NCBI GenBank assembly: GCA_002221725.1
Contig: NJFT01000027.1
Coordinates: 1-64,000, forward strand
Reading direction: 5' to 3'
DNA length: 64,000 nt
Origin: Scedosporium boydii
Taxonomy: Eukaryota > Ascomycota > Sordariomycetes > Microascales > Microascaceae
Shown here: positions 32,858 through 45,484 of the stretch, piece after piece
Layout of the letters: each line of letters starts with the position of its first letter
Numbering within the stretch: the stretch's first letter is position 1
The notes under the pieces: model-generated
What the model was told of the DNA's origin: nothing
Databases searched by the model: none
Seen by the model: only the letters and a program-made list of their open reading frames with translations
Translations under genes and position numbers: made by a program

Positions 32858-35800
32858 TAAAACGGAGTAGTGCAGCCTACCCACACACCACAAGAAAAAG
32901 AAAATAGTTCAGTCAATAGTTTATAGTATTTCCTATAAGAAGCTGCTACAGAACCCCTAACAGGAATGGACAGTCATCGGAACTATTAATCAATAGGAAT
33001 AGAGCTAGATTAGAAAGAAGAAGGCCTCCAAATAGAGGGAGGTTGAAGAATCATATTAGTGCCTAAAGGAGCACCCTATAACATATATCAAGCTAGAACA
33101 AGTAGCAGGACATTACCAATAATGAGGACCAGATAGAACTAGGTAAAAGAAGTCAATTAAATTAAAGAAAGAACTAATAATAATAAAGAACTTAAAGAAG
33201 ACTTGATAATAATTACTTAAGAAGAAGAAGAAGAAGAAAAAGAAGAATTTCTTCTAGAAGAAAAAGAAATAAAATAACTATAGCCCCTGTCATCACAAAG
33301 GAAGAAAGTTCTTCCACTCTACCTTACAGTCTATAAGAGAACTATACTAATTCTACTACAGTTACCTTTTTTCCCCATCACACGCCTCCCCTCAAGTTAT
33401 TACTCAACACCTCAGGCAAGAACTCGAAATATAAATGAAAGGAAGAGGGGAAAAGAAAAAAGGGAATAGAGAAGAAATAGAAGAACTAAAAGAAATAAAA
33501 ATAAAATAAGTAGATAGGGAAGAATTAGAAGAAAAAGAAGGAAACTATTCTAGCTAGGAATTAAGTGCTAGCTTGGCTGAATAGGAAATGAGGTAGCAAA
33601 TAGCACAGGCAGCACCAAGCTAATAGGCAATATCAGGCTAGATTAGCGATATCTACAATAGTAGGAAACATTTAATCAGCGGTAGCAGCGTTCAGAACGA
33701 TCAGGCTGGCCACAGTGGCCACATCAGTAGGGAAACATCAAATAAAACATTAGGAGGAATTCCCTAAAGGAATCCCAGAAGGAGTAAAAACATCAGAAGA
33801 AACCCCACATAAAACATTAGAAGAAACACCAGAGAATCAGGCAGCTATACCAGAATAAAACATTAAAGGAATTCTAGAAATAGGAATTCTAGAAGAAAGG
33901 AAAGATTAAAAAGAATAATAAAATAATCAACTAAAATAATTAAACAAGAATAATCTAGTAGAAATATCGAGTAATATATAATATAAAATATTAAAGGGAT
34001 TAGTGCTGGCAGCAGCATTTGGAACAGTTGGGCTGACAGCAGGAAACGAATGAATTTGATAGCAAGAAATGGCTGAAATCTATAGGTAGAAATAGAAGAA
34101 GCTTTTATAGAGATCAGAACAGCTAGAATACCCACTTCGTGGCTGTTGGCGGCGTTAAGTAGGCTGGAAACATTAGGTGAAACATCTGGAACCCATCAGC
34201 CAGAAACATCGTGGGGAAACGGAAACATCGGAACAGTCAGAACAGCCACCTTAGCCATAGCGCGGGAAACACTACAAAGGAATCTTACAAAGGAATTCTA
34301 GAAGGAATAGATGTAGAAGGAATTCCGTGGCAAGTGTCGAAGGAATTGTCGGGGGGAACATCGAAGGAATCGCTGCTGGCAGCAGCCAGGAATTGTAGAA
34401 TATCGCCGGAAACACTGCTGGAACTAAGTGACAGCTGGAACTATTAGGACCGCCGGAAACATCGATGGAATCGCTGCTGGCAGTGGCCAGGAATCATGGA
34501 ATATCGCCGGAAACACTACTAGAATCGCAGCCGAAGAAGCAAATATCGGAAATAGCTAAAACAGCTACTAGAACCACCACCAGAAACAGCTAGAAGAAGG
34601 CAAGAAAGAGAATAACTTCTTTATTTCCTAGAACCATAAAATAAAGAAACGACTAGCTAACTTCTTCATAATATCATTACTTCCCAGAACTATAGGAGAA
34701 ATAACTTGCCAAAGTCATAGAAAAAGAGATAACATCATAACTTCTAGGAATAGAAACAACTTACTAAAGTCATCAAGAAAGGGGAATAACATCATAACTT
34801 CCGGGAATAGCAATAACTTCCCAAAGTTATAGAAAGGGGGATAAAATAGAACCAAAGAAGAAACCATCAAAGAAATAAAACATCCAAAGAAACACCGCAC
34901 AAAACATCAGAGGAAACTAACTAAAATCAAATAAAAATATCAAAATAAAATAATAAAGGAAATACTACTAGCAGCAGCCAGGAATCATAGGATGTAGCCA
35001 GGAATCGCAGCTGAGGAAAAGGACATTAGAAACAGCTAAAATAACTACTAGAACCATGCTAAAATGACTAAAGAAGCCATTGTCGCTATTGCAATAGAAC
35101 CACCACCAAGCAGCTAAAATAGAACAAGAAGAAAAACAAGAAATAGAAGAAGAAGGAAGTAAAGGAAAGGAAAAACACTTAGTAAGCAGAAACCTATTAA
35201 TTAATAGTTTACAGACCTTGATAACTTCTAGGAACTAGAAGAAGTAGTGGAATTAGTAAGTGGCTCTTCTCTTCCTCCCCTTAACTAAGAAAAACCCTTT
35301 TCCACTTCTTCCTCTTCTTCCAATTCCTCTACATAAAAAGAATCTTTTCTAGTTCCTCTACATAGGAACAGGATACCATTTCCCCTACATAGCAATAAGC
35401 TAGGTACCAGCACCTCCCCCTTACTTGACTGAAAAGAATGAAGACACTAGAATAAAGGAAGGAAGAGAAGAAGAGAATAATGACATCATGAAGAAATAAA
35501 GATACTAAAGAAACTGAAGAAGGCTAGGTTATAGGAAGTATAGCAGCAATAGGAGTCATAGAAGATAAAGGTATTAGAAAGGAAGAAGATACTAGAAGAG
35601 GCAAAGATAGCCAGGCTCCAGGAAGTATAGGAAGTATACAAAGTATAGGAAGTAAAGTCAAGGAAGGATCTTTTAGGATATCTTCGTCCTCTTCCTCAGA
35701 GGAAAAGTCCACTTCCTCCACTTCCTCTTTTTCCACAAAAGAAGAACCCACTTCTTCCACTTCTTCTACTTCTTCTACTTCTTCCTCCCTATTAGTAGTA

Positions 35801-37546
35801 GGTTAAGCACCTCCCCTTAACTAGAAAGAAGTCTTTACTACTTCTTCTATACTTACAAAAGATTAAACACCTCCCCCTAACTTAGCTAAAGAAGAAGATA
35901 CTAAAAAAATCGAGGGCAGCTAGTCTATAGTATATATAGTAATAGAAGTCATAGAAGAGCCCTAAGCAAAGTCATCTACCAGAGCCTACTTCCTCCCTCC
36001 CTATAACTTTATAAAGGGCTTAGAAGAAACTTAGCCTTCTTCTACAAACTAAAAAGAAGAAGATTAGATACCTTCCCCTAACTAGGAAAAAACCTCTATA
36101 TAGGAACAAGAAGCCACTTCTCCCTTATTTATAAGAGATAAAATACCTCCTCCTAACTTAACTAAAAAAAAAAAAGATACCTAGGCTATAGGAAATATAA
36201 TAGTAGGAGTTATAGAAGAAACCTAAGCAAAGTTATCTTCTACTAGAGCCTACTTTCTCCCTCCCTTTAAGTTAACTAAAAAAAGAGAAAGTAGGAGAGC
36301 TATAAAAAGTATAGAAAAGTCCTAAGTAAAGTCATCCTCTACTAGAGCCTACTTCCTCCCTCCCCTTAACTTTATAAAGAGCTTAGAAGAAACTTACCCT
36401 TCTTCTTCCTCTTCAAGTTAAGAACAAGCCCTCACAAGAAGTATTTCTATTACACTTCTACTAAAACCCAATATCCCTCTAATAATCTTAACAAGTACAT
36501 CCTACAATATAATACTACAAGAGGTTACTAGGTAGCTTTCGAATACTATCCTATCCTACTATTAATATATCTAGCAGCCTTCTATATAGTCTACTACCTA
36601 TTACTTAATATAGTTAAATAGCAACTAGGGGCTTTAGCTAGCTTCTACTACTTTAGGAATTAGTTAATTAATAAGATCTTATATTTTAATATTTAATTTT
36701 AGTAAAGTTTTCACTTCATTCTTTAGGTACTAGCATACCTCCCAGTCTTCTAGTATCTAGCCTAGCTATTTTTAGTAACTAGCTACTAATAGCTTATCTA
36801 TATATTCCTATATTTCGGAAAATAATTAATTAATAGAATTGCAATTATTTAGTAGGTTTGCCTTTATTATAGACTGCTGTAGTTTTAAGATATATATATA
36901 GCCTATTTTAGTTTTCGATTTTCTAGTTCTAACCTAAGTAACTTATTTACTACAGTAAAAGCGATAACCTATAGATAAGACTACTATAGCCCCCTAAGCA
37001 GATCCTAGTTAGACCTCCAGATAAAATGGAGTAGTATAGCCTACCTACATACTATAAGAAAAAGAAAATAGTTTAGTTAATAGTTTATAGTATTTCCTAT
37101 AAGAAGCTACTGCAGAACCCCTAATAGGAATAGATAGTTATTAGAACTATTGATTAATGGGAATAGAGCTAGATTAGAAAGAAGAAGGCCTCTAAATAGG
37201 GGGAGGTTAAAGAATTATATCAGTGCTTAAAAGAGCACCCTATAATATATATTAAGCTAGAACAAGTAGTAAGATGTTACTAATAATAAGGACTAGATAG
37301 AACTAGGTAAAAGAAGTTAATTAAATTAAAGAAAGAACTAATAATAATAAAGAACTTGAAGAAGACTTGATAATAATTATTTAAGAAGAAGAAGAAGAAG
37401 AAGAAGAAGAATTTCTTTTAGAAGAAAAAGAAATGAAATGACTATGGCCCCTGTCATCGCAAAGGAAGAAAGTTCTTCCGCCCTGCCTTGTGGTCTATAA
37501 GAGAACTATACTAATTCTACTACAGTTACCTTTTTTCCCTATTATA
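32858..37546 (-). mobile_element. 4.7-kb LTR element without recognisable pol (LARD-like)
   Basis: Two 525-base LTRs (32858-33382 and 37022-37546) enclose 3.6 kb, with a GTAG(T) duplication at both ends. Read on the minus strand the LTR starts TGTGATGGGG, and the purine tract TTGAGGGGAGGCG sits directly beside it, which fixes the orientation. The interior contains no reverse transcriptase, integrase or zinc knuckle that I can recognise. It has irregular repeats built on GGAAACATC/GGAATTC/GCTGCTGGCAG (33,650-34,560) and long purine-rich GAAGAAGA stretches (33,150-33,550, 35,100-36,450). The only sizeable frame (35524-35760, minus) is a Glu/Asp/Ser-rich peptide. Confidence 0.75.
33650..34560. 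repeat. Irregular GGAAACATC / GGAATTC repeat array
   Basis: Short modules (AGGAAACATC, AAAACATTAG, GGAATTCTAGAAGGAAT, CGCTGCTGGCAGCAGCCAGGAAT, AATATCGCCGGAAACACT) recur many times in changing order inside the 4.7-kb element. Both GC-rich intact and AT-converted versions are present. An apparent 78-codon + frame at 34211-34447 arises from the repeats and is not a credible gene. Confidence 0.6.
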
Positions 37547-37589
37547 GTAGTTAATATAAGTAATACCTATACCCTATACTTATATATAC

Positions 37590-38024
37590 TATTATAATCC
37601 TAATACTTTAGGGTTTCGGCTAATTAATAGAATAGGAAGGTGCTGGGGTAGTAGGAGCCTATTTAGAGATAAATAAGATAGTTAAGTAGTATTTACAATG
37701 ATAGGTGCTGGTAGTGTATATGTAAGTGTAGGGTGTAGTAGTTACTTATATTAACTACTGAGGAGTTTAGAAGATAACTAGACTAATGGGAGGTATTATA
37801 GCTTTATATAAACACTCCTTCTATCTGTCTTTAGTATGTGATTGCCTTCTAGGTATTTGCCTAATTGCTCTTAAAGTGATTACCTGTTTACATTACCTTT
37901 ATGTAGCTGGTTGCTTATAGTATATCTATCTAGTTATATTCTTAAAGAGCGATTATGTAACCCTGTTCTAGTTCTACTATTCCTTACTGCCCTGGGTAGC
38001 CTAAATTATAGCTAGGTTGTGATA
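37590..38024 (-). repeat. Left LTR of inner Gypsy element 2
   Basis: 435 bases. Both strands are hit: C-to-T and G-to-A differences against the right LTR occur throughout, for example TATGTGATTGCC against TATGCGATCGCC. Confidence 0.85.
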
Positions 38025-39133
38025 TAATTTTCCCTCCCCCTTAGTCTTTATTTTTAAAGACCTATTAGTTTTAATCTCCCTTTCTTCTTTAATAAGTTTC
38101 TATATTACCTTTCTTTTTATTATATTAACTTATATTTCTAAGTCTTATTCTCTAGTGGTTTCTTTTAAAGTAAATTATAAGTATCTAGCTTAGGTAGTAG
38201 ATAATATTCTTTCTTATTAGTATCCTTTTAAGATATTAAAGTATATAACCTATTTTAATTTTTATACTCCCTATAAGTATATTATTTAAGAGGGGTAGTC
38301 CTACTATAATTACTATATCCTCTTTTATTATACTAATTATAATACTAGGGGAATTATAGATTCTACTTATTAGTTCTTTCTTCTCCTCTCCTTATTCCCT
38401 AGCTAATATATCTATTTTTAGTTAATTGTCTAGAATAGGAGTAGTTTTATATTATAAAGGAGGAATAAGAAATAGAGATAGTACTTTAAGCTATTTTATC
38501 TTATATTACTAAGATTTACTAGGAGAAGGAGCTTTATAAGAAGAGGGTGCTAGAGATTATTAGGCTAGGGATAGAGTAGGTAGCTGAGGAGGATACTATA
38601 GAGAGTGCCTCTACTTTTGTCTCTAGTTTAGAGATTAACTAGAGTTTACTAATAGATCTTATATTACTAGATCCCTTAGTTTTACTAGGTTCCTCTAGTG
38701 ATAGTCTATAAGGAATTGTAGGCTTTCTATTAAATATTTAATAGGTTCTTAGATGTTATTACTTTCTTTATAGTTCTTCTATTTAACTAGGTATTTAATA
38801 GTTCCTTTATTATTTTATAAGTTAGTAATCTTTTCTACTTTAAAGATTCCTTATTCTTTAGCTTTGAGCTAGACTAATCTTCTTAGTAGTATATCTTTAT
38901 AAGCTAGTTTAAGTAATACTATATAAAATATTAGATAGTTATTTATACCTTTTAGTAGTTCTAATTTATAGTTTACTTTTAAGACTTTCTTTTTAACTAG
39001 GAAGAGCTTTAGTTTTTAATAATTAAGCTTATTACTTAGTCTTATTATTTTAATTTAAAGGTCCCTAGTTCCTAGTTTTTTCTATAGTAACTAGACCTTA
39101 CTTCCCCTTTTAAGGGTTAGTCTCTTAAGCTAT

Positions 39134-39628
39134 TGTGTTGGTGTATAGGGCGACTGGCGGCGGCGCCGCCACATTGCTGATCGGCGCCGCCACCGGAAGC
39201 CCGATGTGCCACACATCCGAACCTCACTTACACATAAAAGGATGATGGCCCCCCATTTTTCATAGACTAGTTCTTAGACAAGGCAGTGGGCGCAGAAGCA
39301 GGCGAAGGACAGCATCGCGATTGGGAGCGATCAGTTGTTTCCTGTCGGCCAGAGCGTTGTTGTGGTAGACGTTCTTTACTATTCTTTTCTCAATATTACT
39401 TCTTTTCCTATCTTTACATTTCTCTTCTCTTCTTTGGATGTGATGTCCCACGATGCAGATTCCGACTGATCATCCACTTCTCGACGTCCTACTTGACCAT
39501 CAGACCATTCCGACAACCATTGGACCATTTCTTCTTTGCGGTGTGGCTCTCAGCCACTCCTGATTATTCTCTTGAGTGGGCGGCACAGTCTTGTTTGTGT
39601 TGTTGGTTGTGCTGCCCGGCTCCGACAA
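39134..39628 (+). repeat. LTR-like repeat copy a, un-RIPped
   Basis: 495 bases, TGTGTTGGTGTATAGGG...GGCTCCGACAA, flanked by GCTAT and ACTAT. It contains the perfect palindrome GGCGGCGCCGCC, dozens of intact CpG and CpA sites and no visible RIP, although it sits inside a heavily RIPped Gypsy element. Two frames of 63 and 120 codons cross it on opposite strands, but they resemble no known domain and are not conserved in the other copies. TG at one end, intact 5-base duplications and length suggest a solo LTR or a short terminal-repeat element. Confidence 0.85.
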
Positions 39629-42600
39629 ACTATTTATTATTAATATAGTATTTTATTTTTTATTAGATAAATTATAGTTCTTCTTTTAACTATCTATATA
39701 ATTCTTTTATCTTATCTACTATAAGGATTACTTATTCTACTTATATTTTTATACTTATAGGCTTAAATCTTATTCTAGGTTTAATATTATAGTTTATATA
39801 GAATAGTAATATTCTAAGACTTTCTAATATATTAGTATTATAGGCTTTCTAAGCTAAGAATAGTAGCAATATCTAGTTATCTTATTCCTAGTTAATATAG
39901 TACTATAGATATATCTTAAGTATTTAGTTTATTTATTCTACCTACCCTTATATTTCTAGATAATAAATAGTAGATAGCTTATAATTGATTCCTATTCTAT
40001 CTAATAAGCTCTACTAGAAATAAAAGATAAATACTCCGCCTCTATCTAAGTTAACTTCTTCTAGTAGGTTATAGTTTACTACTATAGTTTACAGGAATAG
40101 TTCTACAAATTATAGTACTTTTATAGATTTATTATAGGGTATAAAGTAAGTATACTTTATTAGTCTATCAATTACTACTATAATACTATTATATCTAACC
40201 CCTATAGCTAGGTCCTTTAACTTAGGTAGTTTAATAATAAAGTCGATAATGATTTTCTACTATAGTACTTCTAGTATTAGTATAGGTTATAGTTGCCTAT
40301 AAGGCTTATAAGGTCAATTCTTATTTTTTCTACACTGAGGACATTTAGCTATGACTTTAGTAATTACCTTTTTAAAGTACAGGACATAGTACTCCTTCAG
40401 TACCTTTTCTATAGTTTTCGTAATTTCTGGGTGCTCGTTGTATAGTGCTTTGTAGATTGCCTTCTAGAAGTAGTCCGGTCTTCGACTAAGGGCGTTAGCT
40501 CTTCTATTTTCCTTCCCTTTAATATATACGATTCTAAAGTCATATTCAGACAATTCTTCTACTTATTATACTTGTCATCGATTAAGTTCCTTCGTCATAG
40601 TGAACCCTATAAGGTTCTTATAATCAGAGTATACTATAATTAGATACTTAGCTCTAGTGAGGTAGTATCTCTATTCCTTAAATGCTTTGATAATGGCTAT
40701 TAGTTCCTTGTCGGGAATAGTATAGTATAGTTCTAGTCTATTAAGTTTCTTTAATATAAATACTACTAGGTAAATCTTACTATTCTTATCTTATTATCTT
40801 AGCTATATGCCTAGACTATAATTTAATATATCCATTTCTATTTTAAATAGTTTTAATAGGTCTACTTAGTAGAGTATAGGTTATTTATATACTAATTACT
40901 TAGCTTCCTAGAATATTTTCTATTCCTCTAGTCCCTATTAAAATAATTTATCTTTTTTAGTAAGTTCTATAAGGGCTTGTATATAAGTGCTGTGGCCTCC
41001 TAAGAACTTCCTATAGAAGTTAAGAAATCTAAGGAATCCTTTTACTTCTATAATATTAGTTAGTACTAGCTATTCTAAGATAACTTTAACCTTTAATTCT
41101 TATATTTAAATTTTCCTAGATTAGATTATATATTTAAAGAAGTCTACTTACTATTTATAAAATTTATACTTAGCTAATTTTACTAGTAGCTTTACTTTTT
41201 ATAGTTTCTATAGGACTTTATATATATATTCCTTATATTCTTTTAGTATTTTTAAGAAAATAAGGATATTATTAAAGTATACTACTATAAAGTAGTCTAA
41301 GTATTCTTATAAAATATAGTTAATTATTGTCTAGAAGCTTATAGGAGTATTTATTAATCTAAAAGGTATAACTAAGTACTTAAAGTACCTAAGGTATATC
41401 CTAAAGGTAGTTTTCTACTTATTATCTTCCTTAATATAGATTAAGTTATATACTCCTCTTAAGTTTAAAATTATAAACTACTACACTTCCTAGAGTATAT
41501 CTTATAGTTCTAAGATAAGTAGTAGTAGGTATCGGTTTTTAATAGTAATCTTATTAAGCTGCTAATAGTCTATATATATTTATAGTTTACTATTCTTCTT
41601 TAGTACCTAGAAAATCAAGTATCTTATTAGTAATATTAAGGACCTAATATATCCCTTCTTTAGCATTTTTACTATATAGTCTCTTAATATTTATTACTAT
41701 ATTTTATTAAGATTATAAATAGATATAAACTTTAGTTAAGTACCTTCTTTTAATAATATCTTATAATCTTACTAACTATATTCTAGTAGTCTAGTCTCTA
41801 GTTCTTTAGAAAATACCTTACTATACTTCTAGTATTCTTTAGGTATATACTATAATATTTCTTCTACTAGTAGCAAGGTTTTAAAAGCTATTATAGCTCT
41901 TATTATATATACTTATTTATACTTTCTTCCTTTTAGTAGGTAATTCGAATTTTATATAGTAAGTACTTTAAAATAGATTATTATTTTAAAGGCTCTTAAC
42001 TTATTTAAAGGTAACTCTTCTAGTTAATACTACTTAGTAGCTAAGTTATTTCCTAGGCCTTACTTAATTCTATTCTAAGTAAGCTAATTAGTTACCTAAT
42101 TGATTTATAGGTTTCTTATTTACAGTTATAAGGTCCCTAGTATAATAGGGTGTCTAGTAATTCTAATAATATTAAAAAAAATATAGTTAACTCTTTCTAC
42201 AATATAGATATAAAGGTATACAGTCTCTATACTAATTACTCTACCTTTATAATCTATTAGTATTCTATTATATATATTTAAGGTATATAGCTAGTATTTT
42301 TCTACTTATAATAGTTCTAGTTAGTTGACAATTATCAGGGAAATAAAGTTCCCTTATACCCTACTATCTACTAAAGCCTAGAACTCTTATCTAGCTAAGG
42401 TAATAGGTATCTTTAGGTAGTAGATCTATTGTCCTTCTATAATGTTTATTTCTTATAGTTCTTATTTAGGTCTAGGTCCTATTATTTATATAACTTCTTC
42501 TATAACTAACATCAAGCTTTTATATTATAGTCTTTATAAGCTAGCTATTTATTATTAAAGCCTCTTAATTTCCTATTATTATTTTTATTATTATTTATTT

Positions 42601-44919
42601 AGCTTTATAATTTCTTATAAGTTATTAACTAGGCTCTAAGTAAGTTTAAGTTACTTATTTACTCCTTCCTAGAGTTCTTTATAGAGGTTTTCTAGTTCTA
42701 TAGGGTCTATTTAGGCTTTAAGGAGGTATACTTATTCCTCTAGTTCTTTTATAAACTTTTCCCTTTATTTTCTTTCTTCTTCTAATCCTTAGACTTACTA
42801 TTAGAGTTCTTAGATCTTTTTCTATTACTTTTTATTATTTTAAAGACTTTCTTCTTCTATATTATTAACTCTTATATTAAGGTTAGCTTTATTAAGGATA
42901 GTATAGTAAAGATTATTAACTTATTTTTAAAAGTTAATAAGATCTAATATAATATTATCTAGTTTCTTATTATAATATTAGTTAAGTCTTTTATAAGGTA
43001 TTTGGCTTCTATCTATACCCCTATACTAGGTAAAAGGAGCTTCTCCCTTCTCTACTTTCTTTTAATTTACCTATTATTTTTTTATAAACTATTTTTGTTA
43101 TTTTTATATTTCCTTATTTAGGTCCTATATACTAAAGTAAGTATCTAGGTCCTTAGTTACTACTCTCTTCTTTATATTAGTTTCCTTAGCCTTCCCTTAT
43201 ACCTTATATGCTTCCTAATCTTCTTATTCTTCTTTATTTAATAGATATAGGTAGTTCTTCTACTTTAGGGCTTCTATATAGTACTCCTATTATTTAGTTA
43301 AGCTTTAGGGGTCCTCAAGGTGCTAGGCTGCCTTATATTCTAGTTACTTATAGTTGAAGTCTTCCCTTATAATCTTAGGGATTTACTAGGTTACTTCTTT
43401 TTCTAGACTTTTAATGATCTCCCTAAGCACTTATCTTTCTTCTTCTTCTTTAAGTATAATATAGTAGCTAATTAGGAAGTTCTTAAACTATTCCTCTTAT
43501 TCTTTTATAATTCAGGCTACTTATTATTCTTAATTTTATTTTTCTAACTTTTATTAGTATACAAACTACTATAGTAATCTAAGTATCTAGTAATAGTATT
43601 TATAGGCTTTATTATAGTATTTTATATATAATAGATCCTTACTAGTAAGGGTGTCGAATTTCTTTAGGAGTTCTTCCTTAGTCTCCTAGATCTATTCTAT
43701 AATCTCTAGATTCTTAGTAATTTCTTCCTACTTTATTATCTTAAGTACTTATAATTTCTTTAGATAGTAGCTAGCCCTATCTTTATTACTCTAGTAGGTA
43801 ATATAGCTATTATTATAGTATATAGTCTATAATAAGGACTTGTAATTAATAGTACTAGCTCCTAGCTATTAAGTTTTCCCTTCTAATATAAGTTTAAATC
43901 TAAATTTCTTTCTATTAGGTCTTTTATAGCCTGGCTTAGGCCTATGCCTCATCTAATATTCTTTTATATAGTGTCTATAATATCTATATTTATAGTACTT
44001 TCCTAACTTTTCTCCAGGCTTCTTAGGGGAGGTTAGTTTTACTATACTAGTACTAAGTTTTATAGGTCCTATATAGGTTCCTTATATAGTAATTTTATAA
44101 GTAATCTTTTTCTTAATATAGGATTATCCTTATCCTTACTTTTCTATATATTACTTATATTATTAATTATCAATTTATACTACTATAGTAATATATTTAA
44201 ATAAGTCTCCTAGTTAATCTATTTTATATAATTTATCCTTAACTTTATTTCTAAGTCTAGTATAAAATTAGGCTATTAGGGGCTTATCTTCCTAGTTAAA
44301 ATAAGATACTACCTATTAGAACTTAATAGTATACTAGGAAGTAGCTCCTTTCTAGTATAGGTTTTTAAGTTATTATTTATTAGCTTATTCTTTATCTAAG
44401 TTACTAAAAATACTCTTTAAAGTTTACTTAAAGTCCTTATACTTCTTAAAAAGCTTTCTAGTCTCCTTATCCTAGTTTCTATTTAATAGGTTTTCTAGAT
44501 AGTCCCTTATTTAGGGCTTAAACCAGGCTAGGGTATCCCTAGTAAGGAATATAGCAATAGTAAGCACTTAGTCTTCCTCTCTATTAAGGTTAAAATAATA
44601 GTATAGGAGGTAGGCTTAGGCCTATATTAAGAATCCTTAAAGTATTCCCTTCTTCCTATTATAGGGCTTAGGGGCTAAGATCTTATATTAGGAGTAAGTA
44701 ACCTAATCCTTTAGCTACTTAATATAGTTATTACTAGTAGATAACTTATCTTCAAGTTACTACTTCTCTACTTTAAACTATTTTTTTTCTTTAATAAAGG
44801 CTATATAAGCCTTCTTTATATCTTCTATAGAAGTAGTACTTTCTTTAATAATTAATATATTATTTTCTTAGTTAGTATATTATTAGATAAAATTATTTAT
44901 TAAATAGAAATAGTTAATA

Positions 44920-45354
44920 TATTATAATCCTAATACTTTAAGGTTTTAGCTAATCAATAGAATAGAAAAGTACTAGGATAGCAGAAGCCTATTTAGGAAT
45001 AAGTAAAGTAGTTGAGTAGTATTTATAATGATGGGTGCTGGTAGTGTGTATGTAAGTGTAGGGTGTAGTGGTTACTTGTATTGACTACTGAGGAGTCTGG
45101 AAGATAACTAGACTAATGGGAGGCATTGTAGCTTTATATAGACACTCCTTCCATCTGTCCTCAGTATGCGATCGCCTTCTGGGCATTTGCCTAATTGCTC
45201 TCAAAGCGATCGCCTGTTTGTATTGCCTTTATGTGGCCGGTTGCTTGTAGTGTGTCCGTCCAGTCGCACTCCTAAAGAGCGACTACGTGACCCTGTTCTG
45301 GTTCTGCCGTTCCTTACCGCCCTGGGCGGCCCAAATCACGGCCGGGTCGTGACA
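44920..45354 (-). repeat. Right LTR of inner Gypsy element 2, largely intact
   Basis: 435 bases. The first ~85 bases are AT-converted like the interior, but from about 45,025 to 45,354 the sequence is nearly free of RIP (GCGATCGCC, GTCCGTCCAGTCGCAC, GGGCGGCCCAAATCACGGCCGGG). Confidence 0.85.
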
Positions 45355-45359
45355 TATAC

Positions 45360-45484
45360 ACTCTCAATACTGATCACTGTAAATACTGCTTGACTGCCTC
45401 ACTTACTCCTAAACAGGGCCCTACTATCCTAGCACTTACCTATTCTATTGATTAGCCGGAACCTGAAGTGTTAGGATCGTAACA
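45360..45484 (+). repeat. Right LTR of the outer Gypsy element, last segment
   Basis: This finishes the LTR interrupted at 37,589 and ends GATCGTAACA. CTTAG follows, pairing with CTTAA at 12,233. It is much less mutated than the first segment of the same LTR at 32,577. Confidence 0.75.

Larger units (their letters stand above)
37590..45354 (-). mobile_element. Inner Gypsy element 2 (7.8 kb including one insertion)
   Basis: Second full-length Ty3/Gypsy-type copy, on the minus strand, closely related to element 1. LTRs are 37590-38024 and 44920-45354 (435 bases each), with a perfect TATAC duplication (37585-37589 and 45355-45359) inside the right LTR of the outer element. Chromodomain remains lie near 38,660-38,800, reverse transcriptase around 41,100-41,700 with the YxDD site near 41,265-41,295 converted to Asn, a zinc knuckle near 43,930-44,005 and gag up to about 44,855. 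It is split at 39,134 by the pristine LTR-like copy a. Confidence 0.88.
12238..45484 (+). mobile_element. Outer Ty3/Gypsy-type LTR retrotransposon, split by nested insertions
   Basis: This is the oldest layer. Left LTR 12238-12682 and the right LTR (32577-32857, 37551-37589, 45360-45484) have matching sequence. In RIPped form the LTR starts TATCACGAC and ends GTAACA, and the copies are flanked by CTTAA and CTTAG (a 5-base duplication with one G-to-A change). Gag, protease, reverse transcriptase and chromodomain remains follow in + orientation between insertions. Removing all insertions leaves roughly 9-10 kb of element. Every coding part is saturated with TAG/TAA codons. Insertions are at 12849-20352, 22824-25181, 25602-26098, 26694-27188, 28404-28901, 28991-30870, 32858-37546 and 37590-45354. 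Confidence 0.85.

Noticed and set aside
32577..32868. Independent solo LTR
   Set aside because: It is the first part of the outer element's right LTR, continued at 37,551 and 45,360.
33863..34447. Frames of 90 and 78 codons in the 4.7-kb element
   Set aside because: Both arise from AT-rich or GGAAACATC-type repeats, with no domain or codon bias.
39260..39648. Frames of 63 and 120 codons crossing LTR-like copy a
   Set aside because: On opposite strands, broken in all other copies of the repeat, and the longer frame runs past the repeat boundary.
12238..45484. Host genes or a CRISPR/phage-like system in the centre
   Set aside because: All readable coding traces are retrotransposon or pogo-type, the sequence is eukaryotic, and no regularly spaced short repeats with unique spacers are seen.
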